Virus record (IMG/VR): IMGVR_UViG_3300005529_000072
Location: 1-37,241 of that record
Strand: one strand, 5' to 3'
DNA: 37,241 bases
Source: a virus
Position 1 is the first letter of the stretch, and every line of letters starts with the position of its first letter. The position numbers were made by a program, and so were the translations under genes. The notes beneath the pieces are model-generated. The model saw only the letters and a list, made by a program, of their open reading frames with translations. It made no database searches and was not told where the DNA came from. This document shows, piece by piece, positions 1-5,440 of this stretch.

Positions 1-1
1 C

Positions 2-238
2 AAGCAACTTGAGTGCGCCAACCAGGATAAGGAGTGGTTTCAGAAGAACGCTGCCAACGAGCGTGCTGCTCGCGAGAGAACGCAGCGCCAGCTTAGGGCC
101 GTCAAGGGCGCAAAGACGCGCATAGTGAACCGTGTCAAGAACGGAGTCTGCCCTTGCTGCAACCGGACATTCATGGATCTGCAGCGGCATATGACCACGC
201 AACACCCCGATTTCAACGGAGCAGCGGACAATGGATGA
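2..238 (+). CDS. C2H2-type zinc-finger protein, C-terminal part (5' end outside window)
   Basis: The open frame enters from the left edge and runs 78 codons to TGA at 236-238. A charged, Arg/Gln-rich helical stretch is followed by CPCCNRTFMDLQRHMTTQH, a compact zinc finger of the kind seen at the end of many small phage and proteobacterial DNA-binding proteins. The finger is shorter between its Phe and Leu than the classical C2H2 spacing. A role in DNA or RNA binding is inferred from the finger only. The stop overlaps the next start by 8 nt, so it is the upstream member of the plus-strand operon. The start and full size cannot be seen. Confidence 0.75.
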   Translation, partial: KQLECANQDKEWFQKNAANERAARERTQRQLRAVKGAKTRIVNRVKNGVCPCCNRTFMDLQRHMTTQHPDFNGAADNG

Positions 239-464
239 GAAAGTCTACCGATGTCGCTGGCGGTTCAATCCTAATAGCAAGCCGCGAGAAGGGACGTCCA
301 CCGTCCGAGCCAAGGATTTAATAGAGGCGACGCACCGAATAAAGAGGCTAGTTATTGAAGGATTCGAGCATGTCGGATTTGGCGGAGAAGTCGAAGTGCT
401 GAGTGCGGAGATATCAACAACTTCGTCCAGCGCATTACCTGTTCTATCGGAGGATAAGTCGTGA
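231..464 (+). CDS. Hypothetical 77-residue phage protein
   Basis: A 77-codon frame starts at ATG 231, inside the end of the preceding zinc-finger gene, and ends at TGA 462-464, which forms a GTGA overlap with the HNH gene. The product has a basic, Arg-rich N-terminal half (RCRWRF, TVRAKDLIEATHRIKR) and a Ser/Thr-rich tail. There is no signal peptide, membrane segment or motif I recognise. Overlaps at both ends are the best evidence that it is translated. The function is unknown. Confidence 0.6.
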   Translation: MDEKVYRCRWRFNPNSKPREGTSTVRAKDLIEATHRIKRLVIEGFEHVGFGGEVEVLSAEISTTSSSALPVLSEDKS

Positions 465-1009
465 GATGGCCCCCAGTGTCGAATGCCGAATGGATAGAGC
501 GCATCAAGGCTCGCGCGCCCGCCAACGAGCGTGGCTGCTGGATATGGCAGGGCAGCAAGAACGGACTTGGATACGGCGAGGCGGCATTTCGAGGTGTGCG
601 GAAGATGGTCCATCGGTTCATGTACGAGCTCACCGTGGGCCCGATCCCCAAGGGAATGTACGCGTGCCACCACTGCGATACGCCCTCCTGCGTCAATCCA
701 GCGCATCTCTGGATCGGTGACCACAAAGCCAACCAGCGAGACATGATCGCTAAGGGACGGCATGTCGCGCAGAAGCGAACTCATTGCCTCAGATACGGCC
801 ATCCCCTGAGCGGCGACAATCTCGCGTTCCATGAGGGGCGGCGAAGCTGCCGGATGTGTCAGGTCATCCGCAACCGCGTCAAGGCAGGCTGGACCGAAGA
901 GGAAGCCCTTAACACGCCGATCATTCCAGCCGGTCAGGTGACAGCCCGCAGGAAATTCACTGGCAGGAAGCGTCGCTCGGTAACCGTGAACGGTGGCAAT
1001 GGCGATTGA
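461..1009 (+). CDS. HNH endonuclease (HNH_3 type) with C-terminal zinc-binding motif
   Basis: This is a 182-residue HNH homing-type nuclease. CWIWQG at residues 26-31 begins the HNH_3 pattern. The catalytic region is HHCDTPSCVNPAHLWIGDH (residues 70-88), with the conserved His pair and N-P-A-H-L. A second zinc-like motif follows (C109, H114, C130, C133). It probably cuts double-stranded DNA, either as a free-standing homing endonuclease or in genome maturation; the sequence does not say which. GTG at 461 is chosen because GGAGGA at 449-454 lies 6 nt upstream and GTGA overlaps the preceding stop. It does not interrupt any gene visible here. Confidence 0.88.
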   Translation: MRWPPVSNAEWIERIKARAPANERGCWIWQGSKNGLGYGEAAFRGVRKMVHRFMYELTVGPIPKGMYACHHCDTPSCVNPAHLWIGDHKANQRDMIAKGRHVAQKRTHCLRYGHPLSGDNLAFHEGRRSCRMCQVIRNRVKAGWTEEEALNTPIIPAGQVTARRKFTGRKRRSVTVNGGNGD

Positions 1010-1238
1010 GCGCATCACTGGCCTTGAGAAGTGGCCGCCAGACTACGGACTGGACGAGGTAGTCGGCAGGGGCGTCAACTTCCATATCGAGCGCATGGAC
1101 GACGGGCATTTTTGGTTCAGCGTCAGCGACGGCGAGCGGGAAGTCTGCTTCTGGCTCTACTCAAAAACCAAGATCACCGTGACCCACGAGGACAGAGGTC
1201 CTCCACCACAGGAAGCGGGTCAATCCGATAAGGCTTGA
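999..1238 (+). CDS. Hypothetical 79-residue phage protein
   Basis: A short frame overlaps the end of the HNH gene by 11 nt and ends at TGA 1236-1238. ATG 999 is used; GTG at 993, two codons upstream, is an alternative, and neither has a clear ribosome site, so translation is probably coupled to the HNH gene. The product is acidic to neutral, with aromatic beta-strand-like segments (DGHFWFSVSDGEREVCFWLY) and a Pro/Gln tail. The fold is probably small and mostly beta. I recognise no family. Confidence 0.6.
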   Translation: MAIERITGLEKWPPDYGLDEVVGRGVNFHIERMDDGHFWFSVSDGEREVCFWLYSKTKITVTHEDRGPPPQEAGQSDKA

Positions 1239-1262
1239 CTGTAAACCTAGTCGGTGTACAAT
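1235..1262 (+). promoter_or_regulatory. Sigma70-type promoter for the HTH gene at 1269
   Basis: TTGACT at 1235-1240 and TACAAT at 1257-1262 are separated by 16 nt. Each hexamer matches five of six consensus bases. The expected start of transcription, about 7 nt downstream, falls on the ATG at 1269, predicting a leaderless message. The -35 hexamer lies inside the last codons of the preceding gene (stop 1236-1238). Confidence 0.6.
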
Positions 1263-1268
1263 GTGGGC

Positions 1269-1490
1269 ATGAAAAGCTACACCTCGGATCAAGTCCGCAA
1301 AATGCTCTGGGATCGTATGAAGGACACACCAGCGGCGGCTATCAGTCAAAGACAGTTCGCGAAGCAGATCGGGATATCGGTCCCATTCCTGAACAGTACG
1401 CTCAAGGGCGTACGGGAACCGCAGGGCAAGATTCTGGAGTTTCTGGGGCTTGAGCGCGTTGTGGCATACCGCTACGTAAAAAAACGCTAA
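1269..1490 (+). CDS. Small helix-turn-helix DNA-binding protein (Cro/XRE-like)
   Basis: The 73-residue product has a helix-turn-helix at about residues 26-52: SQRQFAKQIGISVPFLNSTL, then KGVREP, a typical XRE/Cro turn and recognition helix. The end (ILEFLGLERVVAYRYV) matches the pattern of small phage regulators that end in a LGL-RV--Y tail. ATG 1269 is preferred over GTG 1254 because the predicted promoter ends at 1262, making 1269 the first codon of a leaderless mRNA, as for lambda cI from PRM. It probably represses or tunes transcription. It stands apart from the main immunity region at 36.4 kb. Confidence 0.78.
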   Translation: MKSYTSDQVRKMLWDRMKDTPAAAISQRQFAKQIGISVPFLNSTLKGVREPQGKILEFLGLERVVAYRYVKKR

Positions 1491-1508
1491 CAACCAAGGC
1501 GATGGCCT

Positions 1509-1715
1509 ATGAGACCTGAATTGACGCCCAAGGCGCAGCGCGAAATGGAAGAAGTCTGGCGACTTCGTCGCGAAGCGCTGCATATTCTCCGTCTCGTGAT
1601 CGCGGAATGGGAGAGTGACCCACAATCGGTTCAATGCTTCGATGAGCGGATTCGTAAGCGAGCCAAAGAGGTCTCTGAACGAATCCGCAAGATCGACCCG
1701 CTGGACGACATTTGA
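1509..1715 (+). CDS. Hypothetical 68-residue helical protein
   Basis: A short, highly charged frame follows the HTH gene by 18 nt. ATG 1509 has AAGG at 1497-1500 upstream. The product is rich in Arg, Glu and Leu with heptad-like spacing (EMEEVWRLRREALHILRLV and RIRKRAKEVSERIRKI), suggesting two amphipathic helices or a coiled coil. There are no Cys, no signal and no recognised family. Its position in the accessory row, co-directional and close-packed, supports it as a gene. Confidence 0.55.
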   Translation: MRPELTPKAQREMEEVWRLRREALHILRLVIAEWESDPQSVQCFDERIRKRAKEVSERIRKIDPLDDI

Positions 1716-1762
1716 GCATCGCCCCAACTATCCGAAGGGTGATTTTCGACTGAGGTGCATGA

Positions 1763-2077
1763 ATGAACAACGTTACGCGCTTACCGACGAAGCCCGATGC
1801 TATCGAGGCCATGAAAGGCCCCGAACTCTATGGCGCGAAGATCGTCATTGATGGGCATGAGGTGCCCAACATGTGGATGGTGGACAAGGGCGAGACCGTG
1901 GAGCTGTGTTTCCCGGGCCCAGTACATTTCATCTTCCCTCGTGAGATCGCCGCCCATGCGGCAGCTCTGGCGGCCAAGGCGATGGCCGTTGGAGCGGGCC
2001 ATTCGCACATTTCTTCCACGCACGCCAGCACGAAGGCATACGGTCCGCAGGTACACGTCATCCAGAGCATCGAATAA
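1763..2077 (+). CDS. Hypothetical 104-residue phage protein
   Basis: This frame begins at ATG 1763, 47 nt after the previous gene. The first half looks like a small beta domain (GAKIVIDGHEVPNMWMVDKG and ETVELCFPGPVHFIFPREI). It is followed by an Ala-rich helix (IAAHAAALAAKAMAVGAG) and a His-rich tail. There is no signal peptide. The beta-then-helix layout occurs in small phage proteins of unknown role. The function is unknown. Confidence 0.6.
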   Translation: MNNVTRLPTKPDAIEAMKGPELYGAKIVIDGHEVPNMWMVDKGETVELCFPGPVHFIFPREIAAHAAALAAKAMAVGAGHSHISSTHASTKAYGPQVHVIQSIE

Positions 2078-2095
2078 CTCAAGAGCGAATCAGTC

Positions 2096-2356
2096 ATGAC
2101 CGAACAGAACGTAAAAGATTGGTTCGACCGTCTGAAACGTCGTCTTAAAAGTGAGAGAGATTGGAGCCCGGAGGATCAGAAGGTCATGGACTACGTTCTA
2201 AAACGGCCATGGTCCGAACCGGCCGGTATACGGGCGGTCAAGCGCGTGGAGACAGCAACCAGTCCTCTGCCGCTGTGCCCGGTTTGCGGAGAGCCCCTGA
2301 TTTATGGATGCAGTGCCGTCGCGTGTAAATCGGTGAAATCGGCCGATCAACGATGA
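2096..2356 (+). CDS. Small protein with C-terminal zinc-ribbon-like Cys cluster
   Basis: The 86-residue product has a charged helical N-terminus (residues 1-37) and a C-terminal cluster C61-x2-C64-x7-C72-x4-C77 (CPVCGEP onward) that could bind one zinc. It starts at ATG 2096, 18 nt after the previous stop. Its last codons overlap the next gene by ATGA (2353-2356), so the two are probably made together. Both are small Cys-cluster proteins, which suggests nucleic-acid binding, but this is inference. Confidence 0.65.
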   Translation: MTEQNVKDWFDRLKRRLKSERDWSPEDQKVMDYVLKRPWSEPAGIRAVKRVETATSPLPLCPVCGEPLIYGCSAVACKSVKSADQR

Positions 2357-2637
2357 GGTACGAGCGCACCAAATCTGGAGAGTGGCTGCGTCCCATCCGG
2401 CGTGGCTATAAAATGGCCTGCTGTGATTGCGGCCTCGTGCATAGCCTGGACTTTCGGGTTGTCGATGGCCGCGCTGAATTCAGAGCTTACCGAGACAATC
2501 GCGCTACTGCCGCAAAGCGGCGATGGCGCGGCCTGTCGGCGGGCGGTAGAACCGACACCGACTCCGTTGGCGGACGCGAGAAACCCGTAAGGGCGAACCG
2601 CCGTAGCCGGGGTGCCACCCAGGACGGCCGCAGCTAG
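2353..2637 (+). CDS. Conserved-type phage protein with CCDCGLVH motif
   Basis: The N-terminal 55 residues follow a pattern I recognise in many phages: YERTKSGEW, a basic stretch, a CCDCGLVH Cys/His cluster (C23, C24, C26, H30), then DFRVVDGRAEFRAYRDNRAT. The role is not established. The C-terminal third is Arg/Gly-rich and low in complexity, and may have drifted or run past an ancestral stop. ATG at 2353 overlaps the previous stop (ATGA). Confidence 0.7.
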   Translation: MRYERTKSGEWLRPIRRGYKMACCDCGLVHSLDFRVVDGRAEFRAYRDNRATAAKRRWRGLSAGGRTDTDSVGGREKPVRANRRSRGATQDGRS

Positions 2638-2643
2638 GTTATG

Positions 2644-2770
2644 TCGCTGTTTTACCTGAAGCGGCCAATCAGGGGTGGGCGGAGATCTGAGCCGGCACAA
2701 GGCCACGCATCCTCCATCCGTTGCAAAACGGACGCTAGGGTGCCCACAGGTTCGAAACCTGTACAGCGGC
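2644..2770 (+). ncRNA. Candidate tRNA-like structured RNA with an enlarged anticodon-side arm
   Basis: This is the only gene-free stretch of the left region (2638-2788). A perfect T-arm is present: ACAGG (2746-2750), loop TTCGAAA, CCTGT (2758-2762). Right after it, ACAGCGG (2763-2769) pairs with TCGCTGT (2644-2650), six Watson-Crick pairs plus a G-U, like an acceptor stem. CCTGA/TCAGG (2655-2659/2669-2673) encloses AGCGGCCAA, a D-loop-like sequence with A14, G18G19 and A21 equivalents. GTGGGC (2675-2680) can pair with GCCCAC (2742-2747), although its last two bases compete with the T-stem. The interior has a TCCGTT/AACGGA hairpin with a GCAA tetraloop (2717-2732). At 127 nt it is too long for an ordinary tRNA, has no standard 7-nt anticodon loop and no encoded CCA. 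Chance folding of GC-rich DNA is not excluded. Confidence 0.35.
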
Positions 2771-2788
2771 TATCGTCGAGAACCGCCG

Positions 2789-3055
2789 ATGGGTGAATGG
2801 CAACCAATTGAAACGGCGCCAAAGGACGGGACTGACGTGATTGTCGGCTTCGACTTCGCGTCTGTGTGGATTGTGCATGTTGCATGGTACCGTGACGGCG
2901 GAATCGAGAATGGCGTCGAGGGGCCCGAGGACATCGGTTGGTGGTCTTATACGCTGCACAGCGTCACGCAGGAAAAACTCGAAGGGCATCGCGCTCCCAC
3001 GCACTGGATACCGCTGCCGGATATACCAGCGGAGCGTCGATCCGCTGGGCCTTAG
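2789..3055 (+). CDS. Small phage protein with THW-PLP C-terminus (DUF551-like)
   Basis: The 88-residue product begins MGEWQPIETAPKDGTDVIVG and ends with PTHWIPLPDIP. This N- and C-terminal pair is shared by a widespread group of short phage and prophage proteins that resemble DUF551; their role is unknown. ATG 2789 is chosen because the conserved -EWQPIETAP start begins there, although upstream in-frame codons exist. The ribosome site is weak. It is the last plus-strand gene: its stop (3053-3055) overlaps the stop of the convergent minus-strand gene, leaving no room for a terminator between the two operons. Confidence 0.75.
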   Translation: MGEWQPIETAPKDGTDVIVGFDFASVWIVHVAWYRDGGIENGVEGPEDIGWWSYTLHSVTQEKLEGHRAPTHWIPLPDIPAERRSAGP

Positions 3056-3417
3056 GTAATCTTCACCGTCACCGTAATGGCTACCCCAGCCGGGGAGTTC
3101 GGCTGAATCACACACGCCGCAGCACTCGGATCGCTCTCCTGCGAGCCTTCCACCGCCGTCACGGCGACGCAATTGGAGCCCGAGGGCAAGGTAATCGTGG
3201 TGCTGGTTCCGGTGATAGCGGAAGCCACCTTCGCGAACGTTCCCCCTTTCGGTCCCGCATAGATGTTATAGGTCAGTGTCCCTGAAATCGCCGAGCCGTC
3301 CGTGTTCGCCGTCGGGGCGGTCCAGGAAGCGGTCGTGGTATGGGTGACCGTTTGGGCATAAGTAATGCCGGCGACCCCGAGCAGGAACAGAACCGAGAGG
3401 ATTAAGAGCGTGCGCAT
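3052..3417 (-). CDS. Exported protein with fibronectin III-like domain
   Basis: A typical signal peptide (MRTLLILSVLFLLGVAGITYAQ, cleavage likely near residue 21) is followed by about 95 residues with an FN3-like pattern: TTASWTAPTANTDGSAI, LTYNIYAG, then NCVAVTAVEG. Two or three Cys could form disulfides in the periplasm. It is the last gene of the minus-strand operon, next to lysis genes, so it would be made late. A cell-surface or periplasmic role, or a lysogenic-conversion factor, is possible. The pattern W-aP-tntDGS is common in bacterial FN3 modules. Confidence 0.72.
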   Translation of the reverse strand: MRTLLILSVLFLLGVAGITYAQTVTHTTTASWTAPTANTDGSAISGTLTYNIYAGPKGGTFAKVASAITGTSTTITLPSGSNCVAVTAVEGSQESDPSAAACVIQPNSPAGVAITVTVKIT

Positions 3418-3426
3418 GGGAAACTC

Positions 3427-3627
3427 CTAGGTGGTGGATTCGTGCAGTGCGTCCTCGCGAACGCAGGAATAAACCGTGATGTAGCTGTCTACGACGTGCT
3501 CAGGGGGCTGATTCATCTGCGCCGTCACACATTCCTCCGGGGTCGCGAACGGCTCGCCTACGCGATGCCAGGAGGTGGGAGAACCATCGAGGGCGGACAG
3601 TACGAGGGCGATCAGGATGAAGTGCAT
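3427..3627 (-). CDS. Small exported protein with paired cysteines
   Basis: The 66-residue product has a short hydrophobic N-terminus (MHFILIALVLSALDG) that may act as a signal peptide. The mature part carries two Cys (in EECVTAQ and YSCVRE) that could pair in the periplasm. It overlaps the end of the NlpC/P60-like gene by 16 nt and has AGGTG upstream. Its place among lysis genes and the Cys pattern resemble small outer-membrane spanin partners, but no lipobox is visible, so the role is open. Confidence 0.55.
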   Translation of the reverse strand: MHFILIALVLSALDGSPTSWHRVGEPFATPEECVTAQMNQPPEHVVDSYITVYSCVREDALHESTT

Positions 3628-4106
3628 TGGGCACCTATGGCGCAGAGCATGGCGAGCAAGGTATTGGGAGAAACTTGCTGGGGTGTCAGGGGGAGTTTTG
3701 GCAACTTTCCTACCCGCTCAAGGGCATCGGTTTGCAGCGCCGAGCAAATCCAGTGACCGGCAGAGGAAATCGGGCGCCCGATGATGAGCCCCAGGATATC
3801 GGCCTTGTCATAGGGGTCTCCGACCTGGGAGCGTAGGTAGGTCTCCCATTCGGCCGCCTCTCCTGCTGTACAAGGGAGCTTCAGAACGGCGCGCCGGACC
3901 CATTTCTCATAAGCCGGAGGGCGAATCTGCACCCCGGCTTTCACTCCGCCGATGACATCCGAGCGCGCCCCAAGACAGGACCCATCTGGGAGAATCGCAT
4001 CCACGTGCGACCAGCCGTTGTAACCCGATCCCCACCAGGCGATGGCTCGCGAGGGGAGGCCGGCGCCGAGGACGAATTGCCAGCGCAGAGCGGCGTCGAG
4101 AATCAC
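3612..4106 (-). CDS. NlpC/P60-like (YiiX-type, permuted papain fold) cysteine peptidase or amidase
   Basis: The 164-residue protein carries the permuted NlpC/P60 signature: WSHVDAILPDG with H34 first, DPYDKADILG in the middle (residues 97-106), and WICSALQTDAL with C121 late. In this family the His-then-Cys order marks the circularly permuted members. They hydrolyse amide or ester bonds in peptidoglycan or lipids. The GTG start at 4106 forms GTGA with the preceding stop; a longer start at GTG 4133 is possible but would overlap the upstream gene by 31 nt. It lies in the lysis cluster, so cell-wall or envelope cleavage late in infection is likely. Confidence 0.72.
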   Translation of the reverse strand: MILDAALRWQFVLGAGLPSRAIAWWGSGYNGWSHVDAILPDGSCLGARSDVIGGVKAGVQIRPPAYEKWVRRAVLKLPCTAGEAAEWETYLRSQVGDPYDKADILGLIIGRPISSAGHWICSALQTDALERVGKLPKLPLTPQQVSPNTLLAMLCAIGAQCTSS

Positions 4107-4360
4107 TTGAGCTTCTGCAGGCTCGCGATCCACGCATTGATTTTGGCGTTCGCCACACTCTGGGCAGCCCCGAACTCACTGTCGGCCAATGCCGGAAGCT
4201 GCATCTCCAGGCTCCCCAGAAGCACCTGGAGGGCCCCAGGGAATTTGATGGCGACCTGGGCAGGGTCAGTGCCAAGGTTCGCCACGAAGGTCTGAAGGGC
4301 TTGGAGCGCGGCGATCAGTGAAGGTGCCGCCGCTTGCAATACGGGATTGGGTGAACTCAT
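4103..4360 (-). CDS. Hypothetical 85-residue Ala/Leu-rich protein of the lysis cluster
   Basis: The product is mostly helical and rich in Ala and Leu, without charged clusters or a clear membrane span (SLIAALQALQTFVANLG, then ALQVLLGSLEMQLPALAD). It is linked to both neighbours by ATGA/GTGA overlaps. Small helical proteins like this sit beside holins in related phages, and their role is unknown. It might peripherally associate with membrane or virion, which is inference only. Confidence 0.65.
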   Translation of the reverse strand: MSSPNPVLQAAAPSLIAALQALQTFVANLGTDPAQVAIKFPGALQVLLGSLEMQLPALADSEFGAAQSVANAKINAWIASLQKLK

Positions 4361-4614
4361 TTCGGATTCTCCGGTTGAACGAAAGGGACAGATTGTTCCT
4401 GACGCTTAATCTTCGCGTTGTTGTAGTGACCGAGTGCGCTCACGGCGCTCCCAGTCAGAATCGAGAGCCAGTCCGCATAGGGGTGCGGGATAAGATGGCC
4501 GGCGGTCGCCAGCCCTGCGACCGTGATGAGGTAGCCCAGGACAGTCGTACGGCGCTGCCAGAGGTAGCACCACGCGTCCTTCATCGACATGGGCGGCAGG
4601 TCCTCATCAGTCAT
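4357..4614 (-). CDS. Holin-like membrane protein (class II-type topology)
   Basis: The 85-residue protein has a charged N-terminus, a membrane segment at about residues 24-42 (TVLGYLITVAGLATAGHLI), a second weaker one at about 49-64 (WLSILTGSAVSALGHY), and a charged, Lys/Gln-rich tail. That layout and size fit a phage holin, which would let the endolysin reach the wall at the end of infection. ATG 4614 forms ATGA with the upstream gene's stop. A neighbouring one-span protein (5182-5427) is the other holin candidate. Confidence 0.65.
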   Translation of the reverse strand: MTDEDLPPMSMKDAWCYLWQRRTTVLGYLITVAGLATAGHLIPHPYADWLSILTGSAVSALGHYNNAKIKRQEQSVPFVQPENPK

Positions 4615-4841
4615 AGGGCGGGTTCTCGTTTGGCGAGCGTGGCGCGAAATTGCGCAATGCCTTGGGCGAGGTACTGATTCTCCAGGTTGTCTTGTTCCGA
4701 CCCGTTGAGGCGGGCAAGCCAGCGATCCCAGAGCTTGCGGGTGAAAGGAACTCGATGGTTGTAGGCCATCAGGTGGTAGTGACGAATGCACCAGCCTCGA
4801 GCGCGGGAGGGCTCCTCGCAGCTTTCGTGATGGCACTTCAT
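4611..4841 (-). CDS. Small zinc-binding-type protein (CxxxxC...CxxxH)
   Basis: The 76-residue product begins MKCHHESCEEPSRARGWCIRHY: C-x4-C-x8-C-x3-H, a zinc-cluster pattern found at the N-terminus of many small phage and actinobacterial-type DNA-binding or nuclease-associated proteins. The rest is helical and charged. ATG 4841 makes an ATGA overlap with the endolysin stop. A longer frame upstream (to 4940) only antisense-shadows the endolysin. It may bind nucleic acid, but no catalytic motif is seen. Confidence 0.7.
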   Translation of the reverse strand: MKCHHESCEEPSRARGWCIRHYHLMAYNHRVPFTRKLWDRWLARLNGSEQDNLENQYLAQGIAQFRATLAKREPAL

Positions 4842-5182
4842 GCGCGTACTCCATCCGGGGAGATCGAGAAGTGATTCCCGTCCGGTAAGTGTTGAAACCG
4901 CCCGCCCCATCTGTGCTGCGGGCTCAGGGATTCCCACCACGCACCGATATCCTCCAGTTGGCTACCGTCTTGAATGTAGGCGCCGTCCTTGAAGAAGTTG
5001 AGATCAATGGCGAGGCGCTCAATATGTAAGCTGTGGGTGATGCCCGTCCCATCCGCGGCATTCAACGCCGCTTGCTGTGGAGTGCGCCAGGCTTCCCCCA
5101 AGGTAACGCCATATCCGAGCTCGGCGGCTTTCTGGATCAGCTTCGCGGCGCTTTGCGCGAATTCTTCCTGCAGCGCACTCAT
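4838..5182 (-). CDS. M15 family peptidase endolysin (L-alanyl-D-glutamate endopeptidase type)
   Basis: The 114-residue enzyme shows the M15/VanY zinc site: TLGEAWRTPQQAALN near residues 27-41, SLHIERLAIDLNFF with ligands H53 and D60, and WGGRF followed by DGNHF with H104. Members of this group, including several phage endolysins, cut peptide cross-bridges of peptidoglycan. There is no signal peptide, so release depends on a holin. ATG 5182 overlaps the preceding stop (TGATG) and has GAGG upstream; ATG 5206 is an alternative with poor spacing. Confidence 0.85.
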   Translation of the reverse strand: MSALQEEFAQSAAKLIQKAAELGYGVTLGEAWRTPQQAALNAADGTGITHSLHIERLAIDLNFFKDGAYIQDGSQLEDIGAWWESLSPQHRWGGRFQHLPDGNHFSISPDGVRA

Positions 5183-5427
5183 CAGTCGGGCCTCGAGTCT
5201 CCCCATCGTTCCTGCATGCGCCCCTCGATGTTCGAGAGGCGTTCGGCGATCTCACTCAAGTTGAGTTCCATTTCGCGCAAGTGGGCTTGATTCTCCTGAT
5301 GCATGTCATTCATCTGTTCCCGGATGGCATGCTTGAATGCGCGCGTCAGAATGGACCACACGACCCCGATGACGGCCAGGATCGGAATGACCCAGGCGAG
5401 CCAGAACGGCTCCTCCGGTTGACTCAT
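5182..5427 (-). CDS. One-span membrane protein with coiled-coil tail (holin or i-spanin-like)
   Basis: The 81-residue protein has a membrane segment at about residues 9-28 (WLAWVIPILAVIGVVWSILT) followed by a long charged helix with heptads (AIREQMNDMHQENQAHLREM onward to residue 72). This fits a type of small holin or an inner-membrane spanin. The start ATG 5427 has a strong ribosome site, GGGAGGTG, just upstream. It lies directly before the endolysin and overlaps it by one base, the usual place for a lysis partner. Confidence 0.7.
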   Translation of the reverse strand: MSQPEEPFWLAWVIPILAVIGVVWSILTRAFKHAIREQMNDMHQENQAHLREMELNLSEIAERLSNIEGRMQERWGDSRPD

Positions 5428-5440
5428 CTCACCTCCCTGT

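Noticed and set aside
245-1018. Minus-strand open frame of 257 codons opposite the HNH gene
   Set aside because: The HNH_3 motif and coupled starts show that the plus strand is coding here.
2644-2770. Calling the structured RNA an ordinary tRNA
   Set aside because: The T-arm and acceptor fit, but no 5+7+5 anticodon arm can be drawn and the length is about 127 nt, so only a tRNA-like candidate is reported.
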